Below, piece by piece: positions 7,070 through 15,389 of a stretch of DNA of 64,000 nucleotides (position 1 is its first letter; every line of letters starts with the position of its first letter). The stretch is from Bacteroidales bacterium. GTDB taxonomy: Bacteria > Bacteroidota > Bacteroidia > Bacteroidales > F082. Both the position numbers and the translations under genes were made by a program. The notes below the pieces were generated by a model. It saw nothing but the letters and a program-made list of their open reading frames with translations, was not told where the DNA came from and made no database searches. The DNA is taken from the NCBI GenBank assembly GCA_017632935.1, contig JAGBQJ010000049.1:186001-250000 (forward strand), in the 5' to 3' direction.

Positions 7070-9256
7070 ATGCAGAAGTTTATGAAAGTTATAGCAGCCG
7101 TAATGCTAATGACAGCGGTCTTTTTCTCCGCAGGATGCAACAAACCCGATGACCCGAACAATGGTGGGAACGGCGGAAACATCAACCCCAATTATGTCGT
7201 GATTGACTGGACGGAAGCAACATTGCTGTCGTCGAATGACAGCATCGGCGACTATCAGATTCAATTCAATGGTGAAATGCCCGAATTGAAGCCTGGTTCT
7301 GTCATCACCATTGACCAAGATACCGTTGTGCATCACCGTTTCGTTAAATCATTGACTGTTGAAGGAAACACGGTGCGCATGACCTCGACCGAAGCTTATC
7401 TTACCGACATTTTCGCCGAAACAGATTTTACGCTTTCAACGGCTGAAAACGGCAAATCCTCGGGGAAGGGAAGAACCTTTTATCCAACTGAAATTTATCA
7501 GATTGCCGAAGACGGCGCTTTCCAAGGAATGAACATGAAAGCGGCTCGCGATGGCGGTTTTGGCTTTACCCACAATCTGTGGCATTTCGGGCAAAACTTC
7601 GATGGCGAGGTGATTTCTTCGGGCAGCAATTACTCCATTTATATGGAAAAACTGAACTTCGATTTTGACGTTGACCTTGAAATGTATATGAATTTTAGTG
7701 GCCGTGATGTGGTGGAAATCCTCGACAACGGCTTGGAAAGATATAGAAGTAATGCATTGAATGTCAATGCGTATCTGTTGGGTTCTTTTGATACGGAGCA
7801 AAAAGTGAGGTGCGACATCCAAGGCAGTTGCAGTTGGAATCCAGGCTATGACCTCTGGAAACATAACCTGTTCAGACCGTTATATGTGCGGTTCCTTGTC
7901 TATGGTGTGCCTGTCGTGATTAAGATTAACTCGGATTTGTACAGGCAAGTTCAGGTGACTGCGAGTGGCGAGATTTCGGCCTACACGGGCTTCACTGACA
8001 ATGCGGAAGGAAGGCTCGGCTTCGAGTGGCATCAGAGCAGCGACATGACCCCCGTTGCCACTTTCTCGAACACCTTTGAATACACGCCTCCCACCGTGGA
8101 AGGCCGCGGAACCGTTCAAGCCAAGGTTTGGGCTTTCCCACGGATTAGGCTGTTGCTTTATGGCTTGGTTGGGCCATCCTTCGACATCAAGCCTTACTTC
8201 TCGACTACTTTGAGCGGAGGTTTCAAAGAGGAAATGTTAGGTGCGGCCAACGACTTCTGCGCGTGGAGCCTCGATTGCAACACGGGCTTGGATGCCAGTT
8301 GCGGTTTGAGTTTGCAATTTATGGGTTATGAGGTGGAGAACTATTCCACGCCGAATTGGAATGTGTTTGACAAAGTGCTTTACCATTCACCGAAAAAGGT
8401 GTTACATGCCTCGAAAGACGATGGGCAAAGGCGGACGGTGAGTTTCGATGTATATGACCACAACTATCTGTTGGGCACCGATGTGCTCACTCCTTTGCCT
8501 CAGCTTGTGAAATTTGAGGCCAACGGGCAACTCTCCTCGGAGTACGGCATAGCCCACGGCGGGCAGGTGACTGTGGATTGGACCCCTGCGGATAACGATA
8601 TCCTATATGCCAAGTTGTATGACATTAACGGAAATGTGATGGCTTGGGACACGGTGAAGGCGCAGGAAGAAGGCGACTGGGTTGACCTTGGCCTGCCGAG
8701 CGGCTTGTTGTGGGCCACCCGCAATGTAGGGGCTAATTCTCCTGAAGACTATGGGGATTATTTTGCTTGGGGGGAGACGCAGCCGAAAAGCGTTTACGAT
8801 TGGGATACGTACAGGTATGGCGATGGAATAACTATGACTAAATATAATGGTAACGATGGTTTGACTGTTTTGCAACCAAATGATGATGCTGCAACAGCTA
8901 ATTGGGGTGATGGTTGGCATATGCCCTCAGCATATGATTTTGAAGAACTGTTGTTATATTCTACCATTGATGAAATAGTACAGGATGGTGTGTTCATAGG
9001 ATTGCGTTGTACAGGGCAAAACGGGAATACTATTTTTTTCCCTGCTGCAGGTTGTCGGTTTGGGGATGATAATTCGCTTGCACATGCTGGAGGGGCATTT
9101 TATAATTATTGGTCTAGTTCTCTCTATCCTATTGGTGGGTGGTGGGGATTTGGTTGGAAAGAGAACTTGGCATTTTCTTTATCAGCATCTGGTAACTCCC
9201 ATTTCTATCGAAGGGATTGGGGGCGCTCTGTCCGAGCAGTGCGTTCTGCGAAGTGA
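7070..9256 (+). CDS. Large lipoprotein with C-terminal FISUMP domain
   Basis: A 728-residue predicted lipoprotein: signal peptide with lipobox FSAGC (Cys23), then an Asn/Gly/Pro-rich linker. About 480 residues of unrecognised, beta-rich sequence follow. The C-terminal 180-190 residues (from about WVDLGLPSGLLWAT to the end) form a FISUMP domain (TIGR02145/PF09603 type) with the hallmarks DYFAWGE, DDAATANWG, WHMPS, YWSSSL and SVRAVR. Function of the domain is unknown; it is found on surface or secreted proteins. The gene is bracketed by two copies of a palindromic repeat and followed by a RAYT transposase, suggesting the whole unit was inserted between rseC and rnfB. The signal-peptide DNA is strikingly like that of the paralogues at 35131 and 46200. 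Confidence 0.85.
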   Translation: MQKFMKVIAAVMLMTAVFFSAGCNKPDDPNNGGNGGNINPNYVVIDWTEATLLSSNDSIGDYQIQFNGEMPELKPGSVITIDQDTVVHHRFVKSLTVEGNTVRMTSTEAYLTDIFAETDFTLSTAENGKSSGKGRTFYPTEIYQIAEDGAFQGMNMKAARDGGFGFTHNLWHFGQNFDGEVISSGSNYSIYMEKLNFDFDVDLEMYMNFSGRDVVEILDNGLERYRSNALNVNAYLLGSFDTEQKVRCDIQGSCSWNPGYDLWKHNLFRPLYVRFLVYGVPVVIKINSDLYRQVQVTASGEISAYTGFTDNAEGRLGFEWHQSSDMTPVATFSNTFEYTPPTVEGRGTVQAKVWAFPRIRLLLYGLVGPSFDIKPYFSTTLSGGFKEEMLGAANDFCAWSLDCNTGLDASCGLSLQFMGYEVENYSTPNWNVFDKVLYHSPKKVLHASKDDGQRRTVSFDVYDHNYLLGTDVLTPLPQLVKFEANGQLSSEYGIAHGGQVTVDWTPADNDILYAKLYDINGNVMAWDTVKAQEEGDWVDLGLPSGLLWATRNVGANSPEDYGDYFAWGETQPKSVYDWDTYRYGDGITMTKYNGNDGLTVLQPNDDAATANWGDGWHMPSAYDFEELLLYSTIDEIVQDGVFIGLRCTGQNGNTIFFPAAGCRFGDDNSLAHAGGAFYNYWSSSLYPIGGWWGFGWKENLAFSLSASGNSHFYRRDWGRSVRAVRSAK

Positions 9257-9260
9257 TGTA

Positions 9261-9486
9261 AGTTGCCCTTTCAGGGTGTATGCCTGCTGGAGTGCTGCCT
9301 GTCGGGGTGCAGCCCAACGTGTCGCTGCGCTTTGCGTTGGGTTAGGTTAATCTGCCCTTTCAGGACGATGTCGGGAGGGGCATTAATGCGCCCTGAAAGG
9401 GCAACTTAACAATAGCGTCGGGCAGAGCAGGCTTGCCTGCGGCACCCGACGCGACTAAAAATGGTAACGCCTGCGCCACCCGATGC
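9261..9486. repeat. Nested palindromic repeat element, copy 2
   Basis: The core 9305-9454 matches 6771-6919 of copy 1. A perfect 16-bp inverted pair lies at 9261-9276 and 9391-9406 (AGTTGCCCTTTCAGGG). The REP-like 38-bp hairpin is at 9415-9452. A degenerate half-copy of the hairpin arm (GCCTGCGCCACCCGATGC) follows at about 9468-9485, next to the transposase stop codon. It begins a few bases after the stop of the lipoprotein gene. Confidence 0.85.
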
Positions 9487-9489
9487 AAA

Positions 9490-9945
9490 TTAATCCGTGA
9501 ACAAATACGCCTCGTTGTATTCCACGCCATATTCCTTCAAGAAAGCGAGATATTCCGCCTTGAAATCACATTTGTGATGGTGTTCTTCTTGGTTTTGGAT
9601 GTATCTCTTGGTTCGTTCCACGACAGATTGGCTAACGGAGAAGCAACCATATCCCCCTTGCCATGCGAAGTTCTCATAGTATTTGTCCTTGGTCTTGATC
9701 CAACGGCTGCTATGGCGTTTCACATCTTCCATAAGTTTGGCCAAGGCGATGTTTTTCGACATGATGCACAGGATATGAATATGGTCTTCTACACCTCCAA
9801 TTTGGATGGGAGTGCAACCCAACGAGTTGAGAACCTGACCGATATAGGCATACAACTCTGTATATTCCTGTTTGCGGATGGCGACACTTGTACATTTGAT
9901 GTGAAACGTGGCGTGGATGTAAAGCCTTGAGAGAGATTGTGACAT
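9490..9945 (-). CDS. REP-associated tyrosine transposase (RAYT, Y1_Tnp)
   Basis: A 151-residue single-strand DNA transposase of the IS200/IS605 Y1 family, REP-associated branch. The HUH-type metal motif is GGVEDHIHIL (HIH at 55-57), and the catalytic tyrosine is Y115 in VVERTKRYIQNQEEHH, wording typical of RAYTs. The start at 9945 (MSQSLSRLYIHATFHIK) fits the family N-terminus; an in-frame ATG at 9969 would add eight residues. No IS ends or TnpB are seen. RAYTs act on REP palindromes in trans, and such palindromes lie immediately downstream and at 6710-6978. It appears intact and may be a domesticated enzyme. Confidence 0.88.
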   Translation of the reverse strand: MSQSLSRLYIHATFHIKCTSVAIRKQEYTELYAYIGQVLNSLGCTPIQIGGVEDHIHILCIMSKNIALAKLMEDVKRHSSRWIKTKDKYYENFAWQGGYGCFSVSQSVVERTKRYIQNQEEHHHKCDFKAEYLAFLKEYGVEYNEAYLFTD

Positions 9946-10005
9946 AATCTTGCCATTTGCATTATACAACTCATGTAATTCTTATGAAATCGGCGAAAAA
10001 CATGA

Positions 10006-10422
10006 TTATTCGATAGTATACTCAAACTTCTGCTTGAGTTTGTCGCGTTTAAGATAAAGCACTATATAATAAGGTATCAGTGCGACGATGCCGAGGAGGG
10101 CCGAAAGGCCTTCGTTCAAGCCGAGACCGAGGCAGGCGAACAACACCGCCAACAGTAGGATGATGGGGATGAGGTAAGCCAATACCGCTGCCTTGTTGCC
10201 CTGCCCGATGGCCATTCTCACGTTGACCTTTTGGTTGATGCTGAATTCCTTGCCTTTGGGTCGTGGCACGGTAAGGATTTTCTCGGCTTGTTCGCCCATG
10301 CCGCAGGCGCTCTTGGCGTGACAGGCTGCACAAGCGCTCTGGGCCAGTATCTTGATTTCCAGTTCGTCGTCAGTGATTTTGGTGATGATGCCCTCGTGGG
10401 AGATGGTTTCTGAGTTTTTCAT
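10006..10422 (-). CDS. rseC: RseC/MucC family protein (SoxR-reducing system)
   Basis: A 138-residue membrane protein of the RseC/MucC family. The N-terminal domain carries a cysteine cluster (Cys31, 34 and 40 in SACAACHAKSACG), followed by two adjacent membrane helices and a basic tail. Family members are linked to Rsx/Rnf electron transfer and to SoxR reduction. In many Bacteroidales rseC is the first gene of the rnf operon; here it is separated from rnfB by about 3.5 kb. The start at 10422 is chosen because upstream codons have no homologous character and a promoter ends right before it. A decayed copy of its 3' end lies at 6621-6696. Confidence 0.9.
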   Translation of the reverse strand: MKNSETISHEGIITKITDDELEIKILAQSACAACHAKSACGMGEQAEKILTVPRPKGKEFSINQKVNVRMAIGQGNKAAVLAYLIPIILLLAVLFACLGLGLNEGLSALLGIVALIPYYIVLYLKRDKLKQKFEYTIE

Positions 10423-10426
10423 GCCG

Positions 10427-10458
10427 CAAAAATACGTTTTTTGCGGGTTCTTTGCAAA
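10427..10458 (-). promoter_or_regulatory. Promoter of rseC
   Basis: On the minus strand TTTG (10455-10458) is followed after 20 bases by TATTTTTG (10427-10434). The start codon begins only 5 bases further on, so the transcript may be leaderless or nearly so. Confidence 0.65.
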
Positions 10459-10466
10459 AAAACCAC

Positions 10467-10474
10467 TATCTTTG
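10467..10474 (+). promoter_or_regulatory. -7 element upstream of the YihY gene
   Basis: TATCTTTG matches TAnnTTTG, with a TTTG at 10440-10443 about 23 bases before. It points away from the rseC promoter, so the 72-bp gap holds two divergent, overlapping promoters. Confidence 0.55.
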
Positions 10475-10494
10475 CAAGTTATTATTATTGCATT

Positions 10495-11820
10495 ATGCCC
10501 CAAAAAGAAAAGAAAGATGGTAAACTGAATACTTGGTTTCAAGCCAAGGTGAAAGCGGTGACGGACTGGTACAACAGGGACGACAACTTCCTGCGAAGAA
10601 TACGTTTCCCTGGTACGCGCTTACCTTTGCTGACCGTGGTAATCAACTTCATCAAGTTGTTCACCAAAGGCCGTACCATCGACCGTGCCGCAGGTGTGGC
10701 TTTCAATTTCTTTGTGGCTTTGTTCCCGCTGGTGTTGTTCTTCTTCACGCTAATACCCTACATTCCCATCCCGCACCTTTACGAGCGTGTGATGATGTTC
10801 CTCAACGGCTTTCTCATCCCTTCGGGAACCTTGGATTATGTGCGTGAGACCATCGACAGCATCATGAATCAACCACACGACGGGTTGCTCTCCATCAGTA
10901 TCGTGTTGTGCTTGGTCTTCGGTTCGAGCGGCGTCGTGGCGTTTTTCAATGGATTCCGTAATGTTTATGCTGACTACGTTACTTCCAAAGGTTTGGGTTT
11001 GAAAGGCTGGATCATCCAGCGTGTGTTTGCCCTCGTTATGCTTATCATTATCGGCGTGCTGATAGTGATTTCTGTCTTGCTGATTTCATTGGGCGGCACA
11101 GCCATTAGGCGCTTGGTGGAGAACAACCTTATTGAAGGTGGGTCGTTTACCTTCTTCCTGTTCATCGTGATGCGTTGGGTGGTGGGTATCTTCACCTTGA
11201 GCATCAGTATCTCCATGTTGTATTATTTCGGTAATGTGAGATTCAACGAGCATTACCGCAAGGAACTCAAGCGTCCAAGGGCAAGTGGCAAGAAATACCG
11301 CGAGTTCGTCATTTTCAGTCCAGGAACGATTCTCGCGACTACGCTCTTCGTTTTAGGCACGGTGGGCTTCAATGCATACATCTCCAACTTTTCGCGCTAC
11401 AATGTGCTGTATGGCTCCATCGGCACGCTTATCATCCTCTTGTTATGGTTTTGGGTCGTCGCCATCTTGATTTTGGCTGGCAATGACTTGAATTCAGGTA
11501 TTCGCCGCGAGGCTAATAAGCTGAGTTCGGCAGAAGATGCCACACGCCGCAAGAAAATCGTCATCGATGACTTGAGGAAACATATTGTGGCTTATCAAGC
11601 GGCCAACGAAAACCGTGTTTCTCGAATCGAAGAACTAAGAAAAGAGATGAAAGAAAAAGAAGCTTTGATTCAGGACATGGAGGAGAAGAAGAAGGATTAC
11701 GAGCTGATTATCAAGACGTATCAAGATTATGCCGAACAGGAAAGAAGGATCTCTGACGAACAATACGATGTAAGTTTTGAGTCGCGGAAAGAGATTGAAC
11801 ATCCTGGAAACCAAGCATAG
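10495..11820 (+). CDS. YihY/BrkB family inner membrane protein
   Basis: A 441-residue YihY/virulence factor BrkB family membrane protein. GRTIDRAAGVAFNFFVALFP is the family's N-terminal signature, followed by about six membrane segments; LLWFWVVAILILAGNDLN closes the domain. A cytoplasmic tail of about 85 residues is strongly charged and predicted coiled coil (EELRKEMKEKEALIQDMEEK), longer than in the best-known members. The transport role is not established for the family; BrkB was once thought to be a ribonuclease BN. The ATG at 10495 is preferred over an upstream TTG. A flippase gene follows 9 bases later, suggesting co-transcription. Confidence 0.85.
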   Translation: MPQKEKKDGKLNTWFQAKVKAVTDWYNRDDNFLRRIRFPGTRLPLLTVVINFIKLFTKGRTIDRAAGVAFNFFVALFPLVLFFFTLIPYIPIPHLYERVMMFLNGFLIPSGTLDYVRETIDSIMNQPHDGLLSISIVLCLVFGSSGVVAFFNGFRNVYADYVTSKGLGLKGWIIQRVFALVMLIIIGVLIVISVLLISLGGTAIRRLVENNLIEGGSFTFFLFIVMRWVVGIFTLSISISMLYYFGNVRFNEHYRKELKRPRASGKKYREFVIFSPGTILATTLFVLGTVGFNAYISNFSRYNVLYGSIGTLIILLLWFWVVAILILAGNDLNSGIRREANKLSSAEDATRRKKIVIDDLRKHIVAYQAANENRVSRIEELRKEMKEKEALIQDMEEKKKDYELIIKTYQDYAEQERRISDEQYDVSFESRKEIEHPGNQA

Positions 11821-11829
11821 ACTGTTGTC

Positions 11830-13365
11830 ATGGGTATCGTAGCACGACAAAGCATCAAGGGTACCATCGCCACCTATATCGGGGTGGCCGTGGGCATAGT
11901 CACGACCTTCTTCGTGCAGACCAAATACCTGACCACCGAAGAGATTGGTCTCGTCGATGTGCTGCTCCAATCGGCATTGCTGTTTTCAGGGTTGGCGCAA
12001 CTAGGCACCAACACCTCGGCGATGCGGTATTATCCTTATTTCAAGGATGAGGATAACCGTGACCACGGTTTCTTCGGCTGGACGCTTATTGTCCCTTTAA
12101 TCGGTTTTGCCGTTTTCTTGGGTTTCTTCTTCGCTCTGCGCGGCCCCATCGCCTCGTTTTTCTCCGAAAAGTCGGCCCTGTTCATCGATTACATCTACTA
12201 TGTGATCCCGTTGGCCTTCTTCATGCTCTACATCTCAGTGTTCGAGACCAACTCCAACCTGCTGATGCGCATCGTCGTGCCGCGTTTCATCCGTGAGGTA
12301 GGACTACGCGTGTTGACTTTGGTCATCTACCTGCTTTTTGGCTTTCATGTTCTTTCGCTAACGGGTATGGTGGTCGCGTTCTGCGTGTCGTATGGCCTGG
12401 CTACGGTAATCAATATTGTCTATTTGTTTACTTTGCATCGGGTGTCGTTCCGCATCGAGAAGAAGTATATCACACCTAAGCTGAAACGCGACTTCTTGAT
12501 TTACACGTTGTTCCTCATCACCTCGGCTTTGGCGGGCAACATCACGCCTTTGCTCAACCGCTATTTCGTGGCAGGAAAGCAAGGTTTGGCCATAGGTGGC
12601 ATTCTCACTATCGCCATCTATATCGCTTCGTTGGTGGAGATGCCTTACCGTTCGCTCGGTTCTATCAGCAAGCCGCAAATCTCGCAGGCCATGGCGGAGG
12701 GCAACGTGAAGGAGGCCGACCGCATCTGCAAGAGCGTTTCGCTGCATCAGTTCCTCGTAGGCTCGTTGGTGTTTTTCCTTATCTGGATCAATATAGACAC
12801 AATCTTTTCCCTGCTGCCCCAAGGTGGCGTGTTTCGCGCGGGTAAATGGGCTGTTTTGATCTTGTGTTTGAGCCGTCTCGTCAACTCGACACTCAATGTG
12901 GGCACGACGGTGTTGAGTTATTCCAAGATCTACTATTACTCCTTGTTTTTCACTATTTTGCTGACGGTTTTGGCATGGTGGCTCAATGCCCGCTGGGTAC
13001 CAGCCGATGGCGATCCAGAGAAAGGGCTGATTGGTGCGGCCTTCGCCACTTTGGTGGCCTATATGGTACATTATGTGTTACTGCTGGCGCTGATTCGTTG
13101 GAAGATAGGCACCTCGCCCTTGTCGGCCAAACAACTGCTAGTGCTGCTGGTCGTGGGTGTCTTGTTTGGCCTCGACTGGCTATGGTCGAAGTCGTTGACG
13201 CCGTGGTTTAAAGCCCTGCTCGGCAAAGAAGTGTACGGCCTGGTCATCGACTCGGCGTTGAAGTCGGTCCTCTTCTTGATTCTCGGATTGTTCTCGGTTT
13301 ACAAACTGAAAATCTCGGAGTCGGTGAATAATATGATTGATAAAATATTGAAAATGAAGAAATAA
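11830..13365 (+). CDS. Polysaccharide flippase (Wzx/MATE-like)
   Basis: A 511-residue membrane protein with about 14 hydrophobic segments of the oligosaccharide flippase type (MOP superfamily, PST/Wzx branch). The start IVARQSIKGTIATYIGVAVG and QTKYLTTEEIGLVDVLLQ are typical. Predicted role: moving lipid-linked glycans across the inner membrane. It sits between YihY and LicD genes and leads 1 base into licD, so it probably serves the surface glycan decorated by the neighbouring transferases. Substrate cannot be read from sequence. Confidence 0.88.
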   Translation: MGIVARQSIKGTIATYIGVAVGIVTTFFVQTKYLTTEEIGLVDVLLQSALLFSGLAQLGTNTSAMRYYPYFKDEDNRDHGFFGWTLIVPLIGFAVFLGFFFALRGPIASFFSEKSALFIDYIYYVIPLAFFMLYISVFETNSNLLMRIVVPRFIREVGLRVLTLVIYLLFGFHVLSLTGMVVAFCVSYGLATVINIVYLFTLHRVSFRIEKKYITPKLKRDFLIYTLFLITSALAGNITPLLNRYFVAGKQGLAIGGILTIAIYIASLVEMPYRSLGSISKPQISQAMAEGNVKEADRICKSVSLHQFLVGSLVFFLIWINIDTIFSLLPQGGVFRAGKWAVLILCLSRLVNSTLNVGTTVLSYSKIYYYSLFFTILLTVLAWWLNARWVPADGDPEKGLIGAAFATLVAYMVHYVLLLALIRWKIGTSPLSAKQLLVLLVVGVLFGLDWLWSKSLTPWFKALLGKEVYGLVIDSALKSVLFLILGLFSVYKLKISESVNNMIDKILKMKK

Positions 13366-13366
13366 A

Positions 13367-14188
13367 GTGAGTGCTTTGGTAGATATTGTTGGATTGCGGG
13401 ACAAATATTCTCCTGATGGATCCCCGTTACGAGAGCTTCAAATGAAAATGGTGGCGGAACTGATGGTTTTGGATAGCATCTGCAAAGCCAATGGTTTGAC
13501 TTATTTCCTTAGCGGTGGATCGGCGTTAGGTGCAGTGCGGCATCATGGTTTTATTCCATGGGACGACGACATGGACATCGTTTTGCCAAAAAAGGATTTT
13601 GATAGACTGGTTTCTATCATGCATACTATTGAATCAGAGCAATACATTCTCCATGACCGTTTTTCCGATTTCAATTACGTCCATGTGTTCCCGAAATTCA
13701 GGGAAAAAGAAGGCAATCTGCTGGGGTCGTGTCCTCCTCGCGGGAAGCTGTACCATTATAAAGGTGTCGGCGTAGATATATTTTCTGCTGAAAAAAACAG
13801 TTACTTGCGTGCTTTCGTCTGCGGGAAATTGCGGGTGGCTTTGTTGCATTATACATACCTCATTAGGAATGAGAGGGCTCGACGTGTCATCACGAATGTT
13901 CAGTGGGTAGTTTTCCGGTGTTTGGTTCCTTTGACTTGGCCTTTGAATGTATTTAGGAAGAAAGGCGAGTTGCATTACGGGCTCGGTCAGGGATTGCCTA
14001 AGCACTATATGTGGGAGAAAGATTTGTTTCCAGTCACATACTTGAGTTTTGAAGGGAAAAAACTTCCCGTTCCCAAAGACCAAGATGCCTACTTGACCCA
14101 CCTTTATGGTGATTGGCGGCAAGTACCTTCGGAAGAGGAAATTCAGAATACCATTCATAATAAAGAGCTTATCGTTAGAAATGATTAA
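13367..14188 (+). CDS. LicD family phosphotransferase
   Basis: A 273-residue LicD/FKTN-type protein. The family transfers phospho-groups such as phosphocholine from CDP-activated donors to sugars. The active-site region FLSGGSALGAVRHHGF...WDDDMDIVLP contains the conserved DDDMD acidic motif that binds metal. A GTG start is used here, one base after the flippase stop; the next in-frame ATG would remove 25 residues before the conserved region. No licABC choline genes are nearby, but a phosphonate pathway is adjacent, so a phosphonate or another polyol phosphate is a more likely substrate (inference). The next gene starts 8 bases before this one ends. Confidence 0.87.
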   Translation: MSALVDIVGLRDKYSPDGSPLRELQMKMVAELMVLDSICKANGLTYFLSGGSALGAVRHHGFIPWDDDMDIVLPKKDFDRLVSIMHTIESEQYILHDRFSDFNYVHVFPKFREKEGNLLGSCPPRGKLYHYKGVGVDIFSAEKNSYLRAFVCGKLRVALLHYTYLIRNERARRVITNVQWVVFRCLVPLTWPLNVFRKKGELHYGLGQGLPKHYMWEKDLFPVTYLSFEGKKLPVPKDQDAYLTHLYGDWRQVPSEEEIQNTIHNKELIVRND

Positions 14189-15389
14189 ATTCTTAGGTTA
14201 TCTTATCTGTTATTGCATTTATCCTTTTTCCTTTTTGTTTCCCCGAAACAGAAACAAATGGGCTTTCGGTAGTTTCAGAGGTGCCTTCAACGACAATGCG
14301 AAATACATGTTTATCTATGCTTCCAATCAGTTGAAAGACAAGAACTGCGCATGGTTGAGCATCAAACGTTCCACAGTGGCTTTGATTCGGGGCAAGGGAA
14401 TGAAAGCTTATCACATCCTAAGTCCGCAGGGAATTTGGTTTGCGCTCACTTCGAAGTATTGGATATACAACGCTTATTCTTCTGATATCATGTATTGTTT
14501 GTCGGGGCGCGCCGTTTGCATGAATCTATGGCACGGCCTCTCAATGAAGCGTATAGAGTTTAATATCACTTCAGGAGCTTTGGCTGAACGTTTTCAGAAG
14601 AAGACGCTGAAAGAACGGTATTATCATCCTGAGACATTCAAACGGCCTGATTATGTGCTCTCATCGTCCGACTATTTCACGCAGAGTTTCGCGAAATCTT
14701 TCCGTGTTCCGACGGATTGTTGCCTTGAGTTTGGTTATCCTCGTAATGAAATCTTGCTATGGAACGAGGACGACAGGATGGCTTTCGTGGAGCATTATGA
14801 ACCTGTCGCGACCAATCAACTCATCGACCGCTTGAAGGAAAGTGATTACGAAAAGGTGTATGTGTATTTGCCTACATGGCGCGATGCGCAACGCAATCTC
14901 TTCGTGAAAGACTTTGATTTGCAGAGGATGGATGTGGTGATGAAAGAACACAATTCCCTGCTGTTGCTGAAACCTCATGCCAATACTTTCGTTGACTCGG
15001 GCATTGACAAAGGCTTGACAAATGTCAGTTTCATTCAGTCTACAATCGATATCTATCCTGTATTGCCCTATATTGATGTGCTGATTACAGATTATTCTTC
15101 GGTGACGTTCGATTTCTCATTAATGAAAGGCAAGAACATTATCCTGTATCCATACGATTATGAGGAGTATAAAAAAGGACGGGATTTCGACTATCCATAC
15201 GATAACCTTATTGTCGGTAAGAAGGTTTATGATTTCGACAGTCTTGTGGCTGCGATGATAAGTGGGGATAACTATATGCCTGAAGAAGCCAGGCTGCGAT
15301 TTGTCGAGGAATGCTGGAGCGACAATCGGACAGGCGCTTGTGAAAGAATAGGACGTTTCTTAAAAGGCCTTGACAATCATTCGGTATAA
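14181..15389 (+). CDS. CDP-glycerol glycerophosphotransferase family protein (TagB/TagF-like)
   Basis: A 402-residue membrane-associated transferase of the CDP-glycerol:poly(glycerophosphate) glycerophosphotransferase family (PF04464). Visible motifs are the N-terminal hydrophobic segment, NLWHGLSMKRIEF, SSDYFTQSFAKSF, YLPTWRD, KPHAN and the nucleotide-binding LITDYSSVTFDFSLMK. The start at 14181 overlaps licD by 8 bases. Family members use CDP-linked glycerol, ribitol or related donors. Together with LicD and the cytidylyltransferase domains of the nearby PEP mutase fusion, it may use a CMP/CDP-activated phosphonate or polyol to modify a surface polymer (inference). Its 3' end overlaps the converging dehydrogenase gene by 30 bases. 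Confidence 0.85.
   Translation: MIKFLGYLICYCIYPFSFLFPRNRNKWAFGSFRGAFNDNAKYMFIYASNQLKDKNCAWLSIKRSTVALIRGKGMKAYHILSPQGIWFALTSKYWIYNAYSSDIMYCLSGRAVCMNLWHGLSMKRIEFNITSGALAERFQKKTLKERYYHPETFKRPDYVLSSSDYFTQSFAKSFRVPTDCCLEFGYPRNEILLWNEDDRMAFVEHYEPVATNQLIDRLKESDYEKVYVYLPTWRDAQRNLFVKDFDLQRMDVVMKEHNSLLLLKPHANTFVDSGIDKGLTNVSFIQSTIDIYPVLPYIDVLITDYSSVTFDFSLMKGKNIILYPYDYEEYKKGRDFDYPYDNLIVGKKVYDFDSLVAAMISGDNYMPEEARLRFVEECWSDNRTGACERIGRFLKGLDNHSV

Noticed and set aside
9490-9969. Complete IS200/IS605 insertion sequence
   Set aside because: No TnpB, no IS-type subterminal hairpin ends and no TTAC-like target were recognised; the protein is of the REP-associated type.
13367-14188. Phosphocholine decoration (lic-type) locus
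   Set aside because: Only licD is present; no choline kinase, choline transporter or CDP-choline synthase gene is seen nearby.
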